A stretch of 32,205 nt of DNA. Source: Myxococcota bacterium. Lineage in GTDB: Bacteria > Myxococcota_A > UBA796 > CAJQPC01. The DNA lies in contig JAKLKD010000045.1 in assembly GCA_023150845.1 (NCBI GenBank), positions 3,113 through 35,317 on the forward strand, read 5' to 3'. The notes under the pieces were generated by a model. The model was not told the DNA's origin and did no database searches. It saw only the letters and a program-made list of their open reading frames with translations. Below, piece by piece: positions 1-7,665 of the stretch (its first letter is position 1; each line of letters begins with the position of its first letter). A program made the position numbers and the translations under genes.

Positions 1-1
1 G

Positions 2-151
2 GGCAGCTTCGGGTTCGGCGGCGTCGGCGGCGCCACCCCCGAGCCCGCGACGGGCCTCGCCATCGGCCTGCTCGCCGCGGGGGCGGCCCTGGCCGGGCGG
101 CGGCGCGGCCAAGCTCCAACGGAGGACGGGCGCTCTCCTCCCCGCGCGTGA
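2..151 (+). CDS. C-terminal tail of a secreted protein with a PEP-CTERM-like sorting signal (5' end outside window)
   Basis: Only the last 49 codons are present, in a frame open from the window edge to TGA at 149-151. The visible end is Gly-rich, then has the triad Thr-Pro-Glu-Pro-Ala-Thr, a hydrophobic segment of about 16 residues (GLAIGLLAAGAALAG) and a cluster of three arginines. That order (Pro-Glu-Pro, one helix, basic patch) is the known layout of PEP-CTERM sorting signals, which are processed by exosortases and usually mark exported proteins in exopolysaccharide-producing bacteria. About 13 further residues follow the arginines, more than usual. The tail differs from the Cys-containing MYXO-CTERM tails of two other proteins in this window. 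The function of the main body cannot be inferred. Confidence 0.7.
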   Translation, partial: GSFGFGGVGGATPEPATGLAIGLLAAGAALAGRRRGQAPTEDGRSPPRA

Positions 152-162
152 CCGGACGCTGC

Positions 163-168
163 TATCTT
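163..168 (+). promoter_or_regulatory. Putative -10 element (TATCTT) for the MopE-repeat gene
   Basis: TATCTT lies 31 nt before the ATG at 200, in otherwise GC-rich DNA just after the stop of the preceding gene. No convincing -35 box is visible. GGAG at 191-194 gives a Shine-Dalgarno site 5 nt before the ATG. The hexamer belongs to a recurring TATNNT-like family in this window. Confidence 0.35.
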
Positions 169-199
169 AGGGGCACCCCCCTCCAAAGACGGAGCCCCG

Positions 200-2737
200 A
201 TGCGCCTCACCCTGCTCTTCACCCTCGCCCTGGTGGCCTGTAAAGACGACGGCACGACCGTCACGGACAGCGGGATCGTCAGCGCCGACTCCGGCGCGGA
301 TCCCGACGAGGACGGCGACGGCGTGCCCGCCAGCGAGGACTGCGACGACAACAACGCCGACGTGTCCCCCAGCGCCGCCGAACAATGTGACGGCCTCGAC
401 AACAACTGCGACGGCGCCGTCGACGAGGGCGTGCTCACCACCTTCTACGCCGACGGCGACGCCGACGGCTACGGGGACCTCTCCAAGCCCACCGAGGCCT
501 GCGAGCAGCCCGAGGGCGCCGCGGCGACGGGTGACGACTGCGACGACACGAACCCGGCGATCCACCCCGACGCGCCGGAGACCGACTGCGCCGACCCCAC
601 GGACTACAACTGTGACGGCTCCACCGGCTTCGCTGACGAAGACAAGGACGGCTGGCCGGCCTGCCAAGACTGCGACGACTCCGACGCTGGGGAGAACCCC
701 GACGCCGTCGAGATCTGCGACGAGGACGACGACGACTGTGACGGCCTGGTCGATGAGGAGGTCACCACGACCTTCTGGGCCGACACCGACACCGACGGCT
801 ACGGCGACCTCGACTTCCCCGTGGAGTCCTGCGCCTTGCCGGACGGCTACGCGGTGAACGATGACGACTGTGACGACTCCGACGCCCTGGTGAACCCCGG
901 CGTCACCGAGATCTGCGACGAGCGCGACGACGACTGCGACGGCGAGATCGACGAGGGCGTGACCATCACCTACTACGCCGACCTCGACGGCGACGGCCAC
1001 GGCGACCCCGACGCGCCCGTCGAGGCCTGCGCTTTGCCCACGGGCCACGCCTCCGACGCCGAGGACTGCGACGACGGCGACGCCGACATCTCCCCCGACG
1101 AGCTTGAGCTCTGCGACGGCGTCGACAACGACTGTGACGGGGATCTCGACGAGCCTGACGCCGCTGACGCGGACATCTGGTTCGCTGACGATGACGGCGA
1201 CTCCTTCGGCGACGCCGACGCGAGCACGGCGGCCTGCGAGGCGCCCTCGGGCTTCGTCGGCGACGACACCGACTGCGACGACGCCGACGGGGCGACCTTC
1301 CCCGGCGCCGCCCCGGAGGATGACGCCGCGGCCTGTATGACCGACGCCGATGACGACGAGTACGGCGACGACAGCCCCAGCGCCTTGGCCGAGGCGGGCT
1401 CGGACTGCGACGACAGCGACGACACGGTGTACCCCGGCGGGGCCGAGGACGGCGGCGACGGCAGCGACGCGGGCGACGGCCTCGACAACGACTGTGACGG
1501 GTACGACGACGAGGGCCTGCTCTACGGCTCCGGCGGCGACGGCGTGGCCAGCGTCACGAGCGACACGGCCTGGGAGGATCTCGGCGGGGCCTGCACCGTC
1601 GTGAGCGCCATCAGCGGGGCCGGCGCGGTGACCGTGGCCGACGCCAGCGACCTCAGCGTCGGCGACAAGGCGCTCCTCGTGAACCTCCAGGGCGCGAGCG
1701 GCAAGACGACGAACGTCGGCGCCTGGGAGCTCCTCGACGTGGCGGCGGTGAGCGGCTCGACGGTGACCTTCGTGACCGCGCCGACCCGCACCTACGGCAA
1801 CAGCGCCAACAGCGACCTCAGCGGCCAGTCCGTCGCCCTGTTCCGGGTGCCCCAGCTCCTCGACCTGAGCGTGGCCTCGGGCGCGGAGATCACCGCCGAG
1901 CCCTTTGACGGCGACTGCGGCGGCGTGGTGGCCCTGGTGGTGGCGTCTACGGCGCGCATCTCCGGCACGGTCAGCGCCGCGGCCTTGGGCTACTCCGGCG
2001 GGGCCCAGAACACCACCTACGCCTCGACGGGGCAGTCCGGCGAGGGCACGACGGGCACGGGCAGCAAGACCTACCTCGGCAACGGCACCGGCGGCGGCGG
2101 CGGCGGGCTCTCGGGCTCGTCCTGCTCCAACTGTGAGGGCAACGGCGGCGGCGGCGGCCACGGCACGGCGGGCGAGGCCGGTGAGCAGTCGAACCCCAGC
2201 CTGGGCTATGGCGGCGTCGGCGGCACGACCTATGGCGACGTGGCGCTCTCGGCCTTGACCATAGGCTCCGGCGGCGGCGCCGGGGCCTTGGACCAGTCGA
2301 CCGAGCGGGGCATCGGCGGCTCCGGCGGCGCGGGCGGCGGCGCGCTCCTGCTCTACGCCCGGAACCTCACCGTGCCGAGCGGCGGCCTGCTCACGGCGGC
2401 GGGTGAAGACGGCGAGATCGGCTGCGCGGAGTTCTCCAACTGGTGCGGTACGGCGGCGAGCAGCCCCCAGCAGTCCGAGGCCGAGGCCGGCGGCGCGGGC
2501 GCGGGCGGCTCCCTCTACGTCGTGTCCACCACCGCCGTCGTGAGCCCCGACACGCTCAGCGCCGTGGGCGGCCTCGGCCAGCTCAGCGGCTCGTCGTGGA
2601 AGAAGTACAGCGGCGACGGCGGCGACGGCCGGGTGCGCCTGGACCTCGGCACGCTGAACGGCGTGAGCGCGTCCAGCGCCGCGACCGAGGCCGCCTCGGT
2701 GTGTGAGCCCGACCCGGGGACGATCAGCGCGCTCTGA
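200..2737 (+). CDS. MopE-repeat (putative metal-binding) lipoprotein with glycine-rich C-terminal half
   Basis: The 845-residue protein begins MRLTLLFTLALVACKDDG: a short signal peptide with a lipobox ending at Cys14, so it is probably a lipoprotein. Residues of about 35-440 hold roughly six Asp/Cys-rich repeats built on CDG-x-DN-x-CDG-xx-DE, separated by DxDGDGYGD and DCDD motifs. This pattern is typical of the MopE putative metal-binding repeat (calcium or copper). The second half (about 450-845) is an unlike, Gly/Ser/Ala-rich domain with long Gly tracts, resembling secreted adhesin-like or beta-helical regions. The ATG at 200 has GGAG 5 nt upstream. The gene converges on the minus-strand lipoprotein gene at 2753, leaving 15 bp. 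Surface display and metal binding are inferred. The exact ligand and role are unknown. Confidence 0.85.
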   Translation: MRLTLLFTLALVACKDDGTTVTDSGIVSADSGADPDEDGDGVPASEDCDDNNADVSPSAAEQCDGLDNNCDGAVDEGVLTTFYADGDADGYGDLSKPTEACEQPEGAAATGDDCDDTNPAIHPDAPETDCADPTDYNCDGSTGFADEDKDGWPACQDCDDSDAGENPDAVEICDEDDDDCDGLVDEEVTTTFWADTDTDGYGDLDFPVESCALPDGYAVNDDDCDDSDALVNPGVTEICDERDDDCDGEIDEGVTITYYADLDGDGHGDPDAPVEACALPTGHASDAEDCDDGDADISPDELELCDGVDNDCDGDLDEPDAADADIWFADDDGDSFGDADASTAACEAPSGFVGDDTDCDDADGATFPGAAPEDDAAACMTDADDDEYGDDSPSALAEAGSDCDDSDDTVYPGGAEDGGDGSDAGDGLDNDCDGYDDEGLLYGSGGDGVASVTSDTAWEDLGGACTVVSAISGAGAVTVADASDLSVGDKALLVNLQGASGKTTNVGAWELLDVAAVSGSTVTFVTAPTRTYGNSANSDLSGQSVALFRVPQLLDLSVASGAEITAEPFDGDCGGVVALVVASTARISGTVSAAALGYSGGAQNTTYASTGQSGEGTTGTGSKTYLGNGTGGGGGGLSGSSCSNCEGNGGGGGHGTAGEAGEQSNPSLGYGGVGGTTYGDVALSALTIGSGGGAGALDQSTERGIGGSGGAGGGALLLYARNLTVPSGGLLTAAGEDGEIGCAEFSNWCGTAASSPQQSEAEAGGAGAGGSLYVVSTTAVVSPDTLSAVGGLGQLSGSSWKKYSGDGGDGRVRLDLGTLNGVSASSAATEAASVCEPDPGTISAL

Positions 2738-2752
2738 GGCAGGCGCCTCGCC

Positions 2753-3181
2753 TCAGCGCATCACGGAGCGCTTCTCGTCGAGCTTGGCCGCGCCCTCATC
2801 GAGGCGCGCGGTGAGCTTGTCGAGGGTCTCCTGCAGCGCGACCTCGCTCGGGCGGCCCATGGCCTCGCGCACGAGGCCGAAGCGGTACTCAAGCTCCGTG
2901 GCCAGGCGGGGGTCTACGTCACGGCGAATGAGGGGCTCAAGCTCGGGCAAGAACGAGCCGCGCCGCACGGCGTCGACCTCGGCCTTCGCGCCCTCTTTGT
3001 CGCCGGAGCGCCAGCGCCGCATCGCCTCGTCGAGGCCGGCCTTCACGGTGAGCGCGCGCTGGGCCCAGAGGCCCTCAGTGTAGACCGACGCCGCCGCCGG
3101 GAGCACCGGAGGCTCCTCAGCGGGATCAGCGGGCGCAGGCGGGGCCCCGCTGCAGGACCAGAGCACCAGGATCCACAGCAT
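2753..3181 (-). CDS. Small lipoprotein with an alpha-helical, FTR1/EfeO-like extracytoplasmic domain (tentative)
   Basis: The 142-residue product starts MLWILVLWSC, a very short signal with a lipobox at Cys10. This start is chosen because longer versions of the frame would run into the upstream gene that ends at 3223. A Pro/Ala-rich linker follows, then a predicted helical domain rich in Arg, Glu and Leu. The stretch around VDAVRRGSFLPELEPLIRR and the later ELEYRFGLVREAM recalls the periplasmic helical domain found at the N-terminus of bacterial FTR1-type iron permeases (DAYF-x-FE-xLEP ... ELE-xxF-xxLR). No permease membrane segment is present, so if the likeness is real this is a stand-alone domain. 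It lies 41 bp downstream of two paralogous envelope genes on the same strand. Iron handling is speculative. Confidence 0.75.
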   Translation of the reverse strand: MLWILVLWSCSGAPPAPADPAEEPPVLPAAASVYTEGLWAQRALTVKAGLDEAMRRWRSGDKEGAKAEVDAVRRGSFLPELEPLIRRDVDPRLATELEYRFGLVREAMGRPSEVALQETLDKLTARLDEGAAKLDEKRSVMR

Positions 3182-3222
3182 GGAGCGCGGATAACCTGCC
3201 CAGAGCCTCCGCGCCGCGCGGA

Positions 3223-3681
3223 TCACGGCAAACTGAAGCCGAGCACGGTGCCCCCGGCCGCCATGACGCCCAAGAACACCCCGGCCATCACCGTGGCGCC
3301 GACCAGCCCGCCGCCCATGGCCGCCAGGGCGTTCCGCGAGCGCGCCGCGTCTTGGTAGCCCTGGACGTAGCCGTTGCGGTAGTCCACGGGGCGGGTGCTC
3401 CACTCGGCGCTGAGCGGCGGCGCAGGCGGGCTCTGGGCGTAGCGGATCACCGGGGTCACCGAGACGGCCACGCCCAGCGGCACGCCACAGGGCCCAAACG
3501 CCAGCACCACGGCGCCCCCGGCGACGCTCCCGGCGCAGCCCCCGGCGGCGGGGCGCACCCAGTCGAGGGACCGCGCGTCTTCAGCGCCGTCGAGCTGGCC
3601 CTGGCCGTAGCTGTCCGGCGCCAGCGGCGGCGGCTCCGAGGCCCAAGCGGTGCCGAGCAGGGCGAGGCCGACGACCACCAC
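3223..3681 (-). CDS. Glycine-rich envelope protein, paralogue A of a tandem pair
   Basis: The 152-residue protein has an N-terminal signal peptide (MVVVGLALLGTAWA, likely cleaved before Ser-Glu). It then has a YGQGQLDGAEDAR motif, a hydrophobic Gly/Ala/Val-rich segment (about residues 45-75), a second YRNGYVQGYQDAARSRN motif and a final Gly-rich hydrophobic segment of about 35 residues ending in FSLP. The order (signal, Y-G-G motif, helix, Y-x-x-G-Y-x-x-G-Y motif with Arg, Gly-zipper-like helix) matches the adjacent upstream gene at 3685-4161, so the two arose by duplication. Only 3 bp separate them, which implies cotranscription. The GxxxG-type helices suggest membrane insertion or oligomers. 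No named family was recognised. Confidence 0.75.
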   Translation of the reverse strand: MVVVGLALLGTAWASEPPPLAPDSYGQGQLDGAEDARSLDWVRPAAGGCAGSVAGGAVVLAFGPCGVPLGVAVSVTPVIRYAQSPPAPPLSAEWSTRPVDYRNGYVQGYQDAARSRNALAAMGGGLVGATVMAGVFLGVMAAGGTVLGFSLP

Positions 3682-3684
3682 GGC

Positions 3685-4161
3685 TCAGTACGGGATGAAG
3701 AGGTTGTCCGTCGCGAAGCCGACGATGACGAGGCCCCCGACGGCGACGGCGGTGCCGACCCCGGCGCCCAACATCGCGGCGCTCGTGCCGACGAGCTGCC
3801 GCCGGGCCCGCCACGAGGTGTCGTAGCCCTCGGTGTAGCCCAAGGCGTAAGGCTGCGAGGCCTCGGCCCAAGGCCCGACCGGCGGATCTACCGCAGGCCG
3901 GGTCTGGGCGATGACGCTCGGGCCGAGGCAGGTCCCAACGATGAGCGGCGCGCCGACGAGCCCGACGCAGCCCACCGAGGCCGCCATCAGCCCGAAGCCG
4001 ACGCCGAAGGACCGCACGGCGATGGGCCGCGGGTCTTCAGCCTGGGCGGCCGCCTGGCCCGCGGCGAAGCCCTCGTTGTACTCGGCCCGCGCCTCAGGAT
4101 CCCGCGGGGCCGCAGCCTCGGCGACGCCCAAGGGGAGCGTGAGCAGCGGCAGCATCAGCAT
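3685..4161 (-). CDS. Glycine-rich envelope protein, paralogue B of a tandem pair
   Basis: The 158-residue protein starts MLMLPLLTLPLGVAEAAAPRD, a signal peptide likely cleaved after AEA or EAA. The mature part has YNEGFAAGQAAAQAE, a hydrophobic Gly-rich segment (about residues 53-85), the motif YALGYTEGYDTSWRARRQ, and a C-terminal Gly/Ala/Val helix (GTSAAMLGAGVGTAVAVGG). This layout parallels the downstream gene at 3223-3681. The frame is closed by TGA at 4186-4188, so no longer form exists. The best Shine-Dalgarno (GAGGAG, 4182-4187) sits about 20 nt from the first ATG and is better spaced for a six-codon reading frame whose TGA overlaps the second ATG at 4155, so translation might start at Met3 by coupling. 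Function unknown. Confidence 0.75.
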   Translation of the reverse strand: MLMLPLLTLPLGVAEAAAPRDPEARAEYNEGFAAGQAAAQAEDPRPIAVRSFGVGFGLMAASVGCVGLVGAPLIVGTCLGPSVIAQTRPAVDPPVGPWAEASQPYALGYTEGYDTSWRARRQLVGTSAAMLGAGVGTAVAVGGLVIVGFATDNLFIPY

Positions 4162-4256
4162 ACGCGGCGTCCCATGACGGGCTCCTCAGAGTGCTAGAGG
4201 AGTGTACACCTGACCGCGGCGCCCCGCGAGGGCGAGAGCGCGCCGACCGGGGGGGC

Positions 4257-4889
4257 TCACCCCCCCGCCTCCTCCTCGCCGAAGACCGCCGCCGTCGCGG
4301 CCATCATCTCCGCCTTCACCGCCGCCCAGTCGGGGACCGCGCCGAGCTCCAGCGCCATGCTGGTCATCACGTCGCTGGTGAGGCCGCAGGGGTTGATGCG
4401 GCCGAAGTAGCTCATGTCGGGGTTCACGTTCAGGGCGAGGCCGTGCCAGGTCACCCAGGAGCGGCAGGCAACGCCCACCGAGGCGATCTTGCGGCCGCGC
4501 ACCCAGGCCCCGGTGTTGCGGGGGTCACGCTCGGCGCCGAGCCCAAAGGCCGAGCACACGCGCAAGGCGATCTCTTCGAGGTTCTTGAGGTGGCGGTGGA
4601 GGTCTTGGCGGCCCGGCGGCAGGGCGAGGATGGGGTAGACGACGAGCTGGCCCGGGCCATGAAAGGTCACGTCCCCGCCGCGCTCGACCTGGATCACGGG
4701 CACATCCCCGGCGACGAGCACGTTGTCCGCCGCGCCCCGCCGACGCCCCAGGGTGAAGACCGGGTCGTGCTCGACGACGAGGGCGACGTCCTCCCCTTCG
4801 CCCCGGATGCGGGCCTCCAGCAGCTCCTTCTGGAGCGCGTAGGCCTCGGCGTAAGGCGTCCGGCCAATGTCTCGCAGGCTCAGAGGCAC
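4257..4889 (-). CDS. lipB: Octanoyl-[acyl carrier protein]:protein octanoyltransferase (lipoate biosynthesis)
   Basis: LipB moves the octanoyl group from acyl carrier protein to lipoyl domains of 2-oxoacid dehydrogenases and the glycine cleavage H protein, the first step of endogenous lipoate synthesis in the cytoplasm. The 210-residue length is normal for the family. Diagnostic motifs are RGGDVTFHGPGQLVVYP (about 70-86), GAWVRGRKIASVGVACRSWVTWHGLALNV in pieces at 127-155 with the conserved Lys134, and INPCGL with the acyl-accepting Cys168. The start is a GTG at 4889 with GGAGGTG about 5 nt upstream. This places the first codons inside the 3' end of tmk (10-nt overlap), so the two are translationally coupled. 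No lipA is present in the window. Confidence 0.96.
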   Translation of the reverse strand: MPLSLRDIGRTPYAEAYALQKELLEARIRGEGEDVALVVEHDPVFTLGRRRGAADNVLVAGDVPVIQVERGGDVTFHGPGQLVVYPILALPPGRQDLHRHLKNLEEIALRVCSAFGLGAERDPRNTGAWVRGRKIASVGVACRSWVTWHGLALNVNPDMSYFGRINPCGLTSDVMTSMALELGAVPDWAAVKAEMMAATAAVFGEEEAGG

Positions 4890-5485
4890 CGCTGCACCTC
4901 CGCCCAGACCCGCGCCGCGACCTCGTCCGGGCCCCCGTGGCCGTCCACGGCGACGACCGGGTAGCCCCGGGCCTTGAGCGTCGCCATCGAGAGGCCATAC
5001 GCCGCGGCCAAGGCGGCGGCGCGGTCCATGTCCTCAAAACGCTCCAAGGCCGCGCCCCGGGCGCGCACCCGGGCGGCGCACTCCTCAAGGGGCAGGTCGA
5101 TGAAGAGCGTGAGGTCCGGCGCGGGGAAGCGGGCGTTGAGCGCCCAGACCTCCTCCAAGGGCAGGCTGAAGGACTGGTACGCCAAGGAGGAGCCGACGTA
5201 GCGGTCACACACGAGCACCTCCCCCCGGGCCAAGGCCGGGAGGATCTCGCGGTCGAGGTGGTCCCGGCGGTCGGCGGCGAAGAGGTACGGCAAGGTCGCC
5301 TCGCCGAGCTGGGTCGGGTCCAGGAGCGCCTGGCGGATGAGCTTGCCGATGGGCAGGCCCGAGGGCTCGGCGGTGAAGCGCGCCTGGCGGCCGGTGGCCT
5401 GCAGCGTGCTGACCAGGCGACGGGCCTGGGTGGTCTTGCCAGAGCCGTCCAGGCCCTCCACGACGATGAAGCGACCTCGGGACAC
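4880..5485 (-). CDS. tmk: Thymidylate kinase
   Basis: Tmk phosphorylates dTMP to dTDP with ATP, an essential step in dTTP supply. The 201-residue protein has the P-loop EGLDGSGKTT at about residues 10-19, the DRY motif (CDRYVGSSLAYQ, substrate binding) near residue 90, FIDLPLEECAARVRARG preceding the LID, and the RFED segment. The length is typical. GTG at 5485 is taken as the start because it begins the conserved RFIVVEG strand and is preceded by GGAGGTG with good spacing; further upstream no homology is evident. The gene overlaps lipB by 10 nt and diverges from the metalloprotease gene at 5612. A TAGGTT hexamer at 5514-5519 (minus strand) could be its -10 element. Confidence 0.96.
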   Translation of the reverse strand: MSRGRFIVVEGLDGSGKTTQARRLVSTLQATGRQARFTAEPSGLPIGKLIRQALLDPTQLGEATLPYLFAADRRDHLDREILPALARGEVLVCDRYVGSSLAYQSFSLPLEEVWALNARFPAPDLTLFIDLPLEECAARVRARGAALERFEDMDRAAALAAAYGLSMATLKARGYPVVAVDGHGGPDEVAARVWAEVQRCL

Positions 5486-5554
5486 CCGCGCACCTCCACA
5501 GATCGGGACAGGTAACCTACCGTACCCGAATCTACACCGCGTCGTGACACGAGG

Positions 5555-5575
5555 CCCCGGAGTCCGGGGTATGGT
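5555..5575 (+). promoter_or_regulatory. Putative -10 element (TATGGT) preceded by a 6-bp palindrome
   Basis: TATGGT at 5570-5575 lies 36 nt upstream of the metalloprotease ATG. Directly in front is a perfect inverted repeat, CCCCGG-AGT-CCGGGG (5555-5569), which occupies the spacer region and could be an operator or simply a GC-rich hairpin. A GTGACA hexamer lies 20 bp upstream of the -10, too far for a standard -35. Regulator unknown. Confidence 0.3.
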
Positions 5576-5611
5576 TCCTTCACCCTTCGCCCCTCTTCGC
5601 ATGAGGCCCCC

Positions 5612-7249
5612 ATGCTCTTCGCCCTGCTCTCCTCCGCGCTGGCGGCCCCGCCTACGGTGGACCACCTCATCGACGCCGACCTCCAGGCCGGTCGGATCAC
5701 CGAGGGCGAGGCGCTCTATCTCCATGTCCTTGCTCATTTTTCTCCCGCGGAGCTGCCCACGGCTTACCTGGGCGCCGACTTCGGCGGGCCGAGCTGCCTC
5801 AGCGGCCTGATCATGGACATGAAAGTGGGCTATCACCTGCTCACCCCGGACCAGCAGGCCTTCGTCACCCACACCCTCACGCCTTGGGCCGCGGACTTCG
5901 CCGACCCCTTCCCCGACGCCCAAGGCCCCGTGTCGCCTCCGGCCCCCCTCACCGACACCTGCTTCGGCCAGGTCGGCGAGAAGCGTTACCTCAGCGAGCA
6001 CTTCTCCATCGAGTACGACGCCGCTGTGCCCGACGTCACCGCGGAGAAGTTCGCGAACGCCCTGGAGGAGGGCTACGACGCCATGGTCAACGAGCTCGGC
6101 TGGAAGCGGCTCTCGGGCGACAACAACTACTACATCCTCGCCTACATCAGCGAGCAGAGCGGCGACGGCGCCTACACCACCGTCGATTATTGCCAGGACG
6201 GCCGCTCCTGGATGCCCTACATCGTCACCTACCAGAACGTCTTCTCGGGCATGGGCACCTGGTACGAAGACATGGCCGTGCACGAGTTCAACCACGCCCA
6301 GCAGTTCAACTACGGCTTCGCCCATGAGTTCTGGTGGTGGGAGGCCACGGCCACCTACATCCAGGAGAGCGCCCAGCCCTCGAACAACTGGTGGTCCCAG
6401 TACATCAACGAGGGCTACTCGTCCCAGCCCTGGGTGTCGATGCGGGCGAGCTCCCAGTCCGACGCCGCGCAGTTCTGGCACATGTACGGCATGGCCGTCT
6501 TCGGGTTCTACCTCGACGAGCACGTTGACGGGCATGACCTCGTGCGGGAGACCTGGGAGGAGATCGTCGGCAACCGCGGCCAGTACGACACGACGATGGA
6601 GGAGATCCTCACCGACCTCGGCTACGACTTCGAGGCGCTGTTCATCGACTTCAGCATCCAGAACGGCCAGATGAACTACCGTGAGCACAAGCTCATGGAG
6701 ACGCCGAACCTCTCGGGCAACGTCACCTCCTTGCCCGCCGGGGGCGAGCCCCCCAGCAAGGAGCGCCCGAAGGGCCTCGGCCAGAACTACATCAACGTGA
6801 ACCCCAGCACCGCCACGGCGGAGCTGCCCGACCTGCTCTTTAAGTTCGGCGGCGACCCCGAGGGTGACTTCCGCGTACACCTCGTTGGCTACAACGCCCG
6901 GGTGCCCGAGGTGATCGTGCCCGTCGAGATCGTCGATGGCGTCGGCGAGGGTGTGCTCACGGGCTTCGGCGAGTTTGACGACGTGCTCGTCGTGATCACG
7001 CCGATGGGCGACGTCCGCTCCACCTACAACTACGGCTGGGCCGCCGAGGGCGCCCTCATCGAGCCCCCCGAGGAGGACGAGCCCGAGGACGAGCCCATCA
7101 TCGACGAAGGCGAGACCATCGAGGGTGACCGCCCGCTCAACATCGGCGCGGACTGCGGATGCGCGGCCGGCGCACGCGACGTGAGCGGCGGCGCGGCGGG
7201 CTTGGCGCTCGTCGTGTTCGGGTTGTTGACCCTTCGGCGGCGCTCATAA
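5612..7249 (+). CDS. Secreted HExxH zinc metalloprotease with MYXO-CTERM anchor
   Basis: The 545-residue protein has a short N-terminal signal (MLFALLSSALAAP), a catalytic zinc motif HEFNH at residues 224-228 and a likely third ligand Glu244 in the sequence WWWEATATYIQ, the arrangement of gluzincins. The fold around it (EDMAVHEFNHAQQFNYG) resembles the myxobacterial MXAN_6640-type putative metalloproteases. Aromatic- and Asp-rich stretches surround the site. A beta-rich domain follows (about 380-480), then an acidic Pro/Glu/Asp linker. The tail has Cys-Gly-Cys, a helix and RRRS, a MYXO-CTERM signal, so the enzyme is probably exported and surface anchored or sorted for release. The ATG has GAGG 5 nt upstream. 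The substrate is unknown. Confidence 0.88.
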   Translation: MLFALLSSALAAPPTVDHLIDADLQAGRITEGEALYLHVLAHFSPAELPTAYLGADFGGPSCLSGLIMDMKVGYHLLTPDQQAFVTHTLTPWAADFADPFPDAQGPVSPPAPLTDTCFGQVGEKRYLSEHFSIEYDAAVPDVTAEKFANALEEGYDAMVNELGWKRLSGDNNYYILAYISEQSGDGAYTTVDYCQDGRSWMPYIVTYQNVFSGMGTWYEDMAVHEFNHAQQFNYGFAHEFWWWEATATYIQESAQPSNNWWSQYINEGYSSQPWVSMRASSQSDAAQFWHMYGMAVFGFYLDEHVDGHDLVRETWEEIVGNRGQYDTTMEEILTDLGYDFEALFIDFSIQNGQMNYREHKLMETPNLSGNVTSLPAGGEPPSKERPKGLGQNYINVNPSTATAELPDLLFKFGGDPEGDFRVHLVGYNARVPEVIVPVEIVDGVGEGVLTGFGEFDDVLVVITPMGDVRSTYNYGWAAEGALIEPPEEDEPEDEPIIDEGETIEGDRPLNIGADCGCAAGARDVSGGAAGLALVVFGLLTLRRRS

Positions 7250-7326
7250 AGACCTGTGCATCCTCGTGTAGATGGACAAAATGAGCTTCCCTGCTGTGCA
7301 GTTGCCCCTTGAAGCGCGGGGCGACG

Positions 7327-7655
7327 GCTGACGCGCTCGGCGAGGCTCCCGAGAGCGCCGGAGACGTGAACGGCGACGGCTACGCCTAGCTCAGTCATGG
7401 TCGTTCCAGCGGGCTCCCCGGCGCGAAGACGGCGGCGAGACCTACTCCGTGGGCGCGCTCTAGGTCTTCTACGAGGCGCTCTCGGGCAGCGTCTCGGCCT
7501 CGGCCGCCGACGCCCTCTTCACCGGCACGACCTCCTAGGGCAACGCAGGGCTCGGCGCCTACACCGTAGACGCCAACAGCGACGGCGTTGACGACCTCAT
7601 CTTCGGCGCGCACGGCGCCGGGAAGCTCTACGCGCTGTTCGGCGGCGGCCTCTGA
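7327..7655 (+). pseudogene. Decayed FG-GAP (integrin-alpha-like) repeat protein fragment
   Basis: Conceptual translation gives ADALGEAPESAGDVNGDGYA and then stops (TAG 7387). The homology continues one frame over as SWSFQRAP...GGETYSVGAL, a second TAG (7461), VFYEALSGSVSASAADALF, a third TAG (7536), then GNAGLGAYTVDANSDGVDD, LIFGAHGAGKLYALFGGGL and TGA at 7653. The DVNGDGYAD / DANSDGVDDLIFGA pattern is the calcium-binding FG-GAP beta-propeller repeat. A frameshift near 7386 and two in-frame TAGs (the 7461 one probably a Tyr codon changed to TAG) show this is a remnant with no start. The stretch 7250-7326 upstream holds no gene that I can see. The parent gene probably had many more repeats. 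Confidence 0.75.
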
Positions 7656-7665
7656 GCCCAGCCGC

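Noticed and set aside
167-2161. Long minus-strand frame opposite the MopE gene
   Set aside because: Composition is only Val/Ala/Gly/Arg, a shadow of GAC/GGC-rich codons on the other strand.
5486-6880. Upstream extension of the tmk frame
   Set aside because: It runs antisense through the metalloprotease gene. The Tmk family start is at 5485, with GGAGGTG in front.
7387-7536. Stop-codon recoding of TAG in the FG-GAP fragment
   Set aside because: A frameshift is also present, there is no start, and the fragment is short; decay is simpler.
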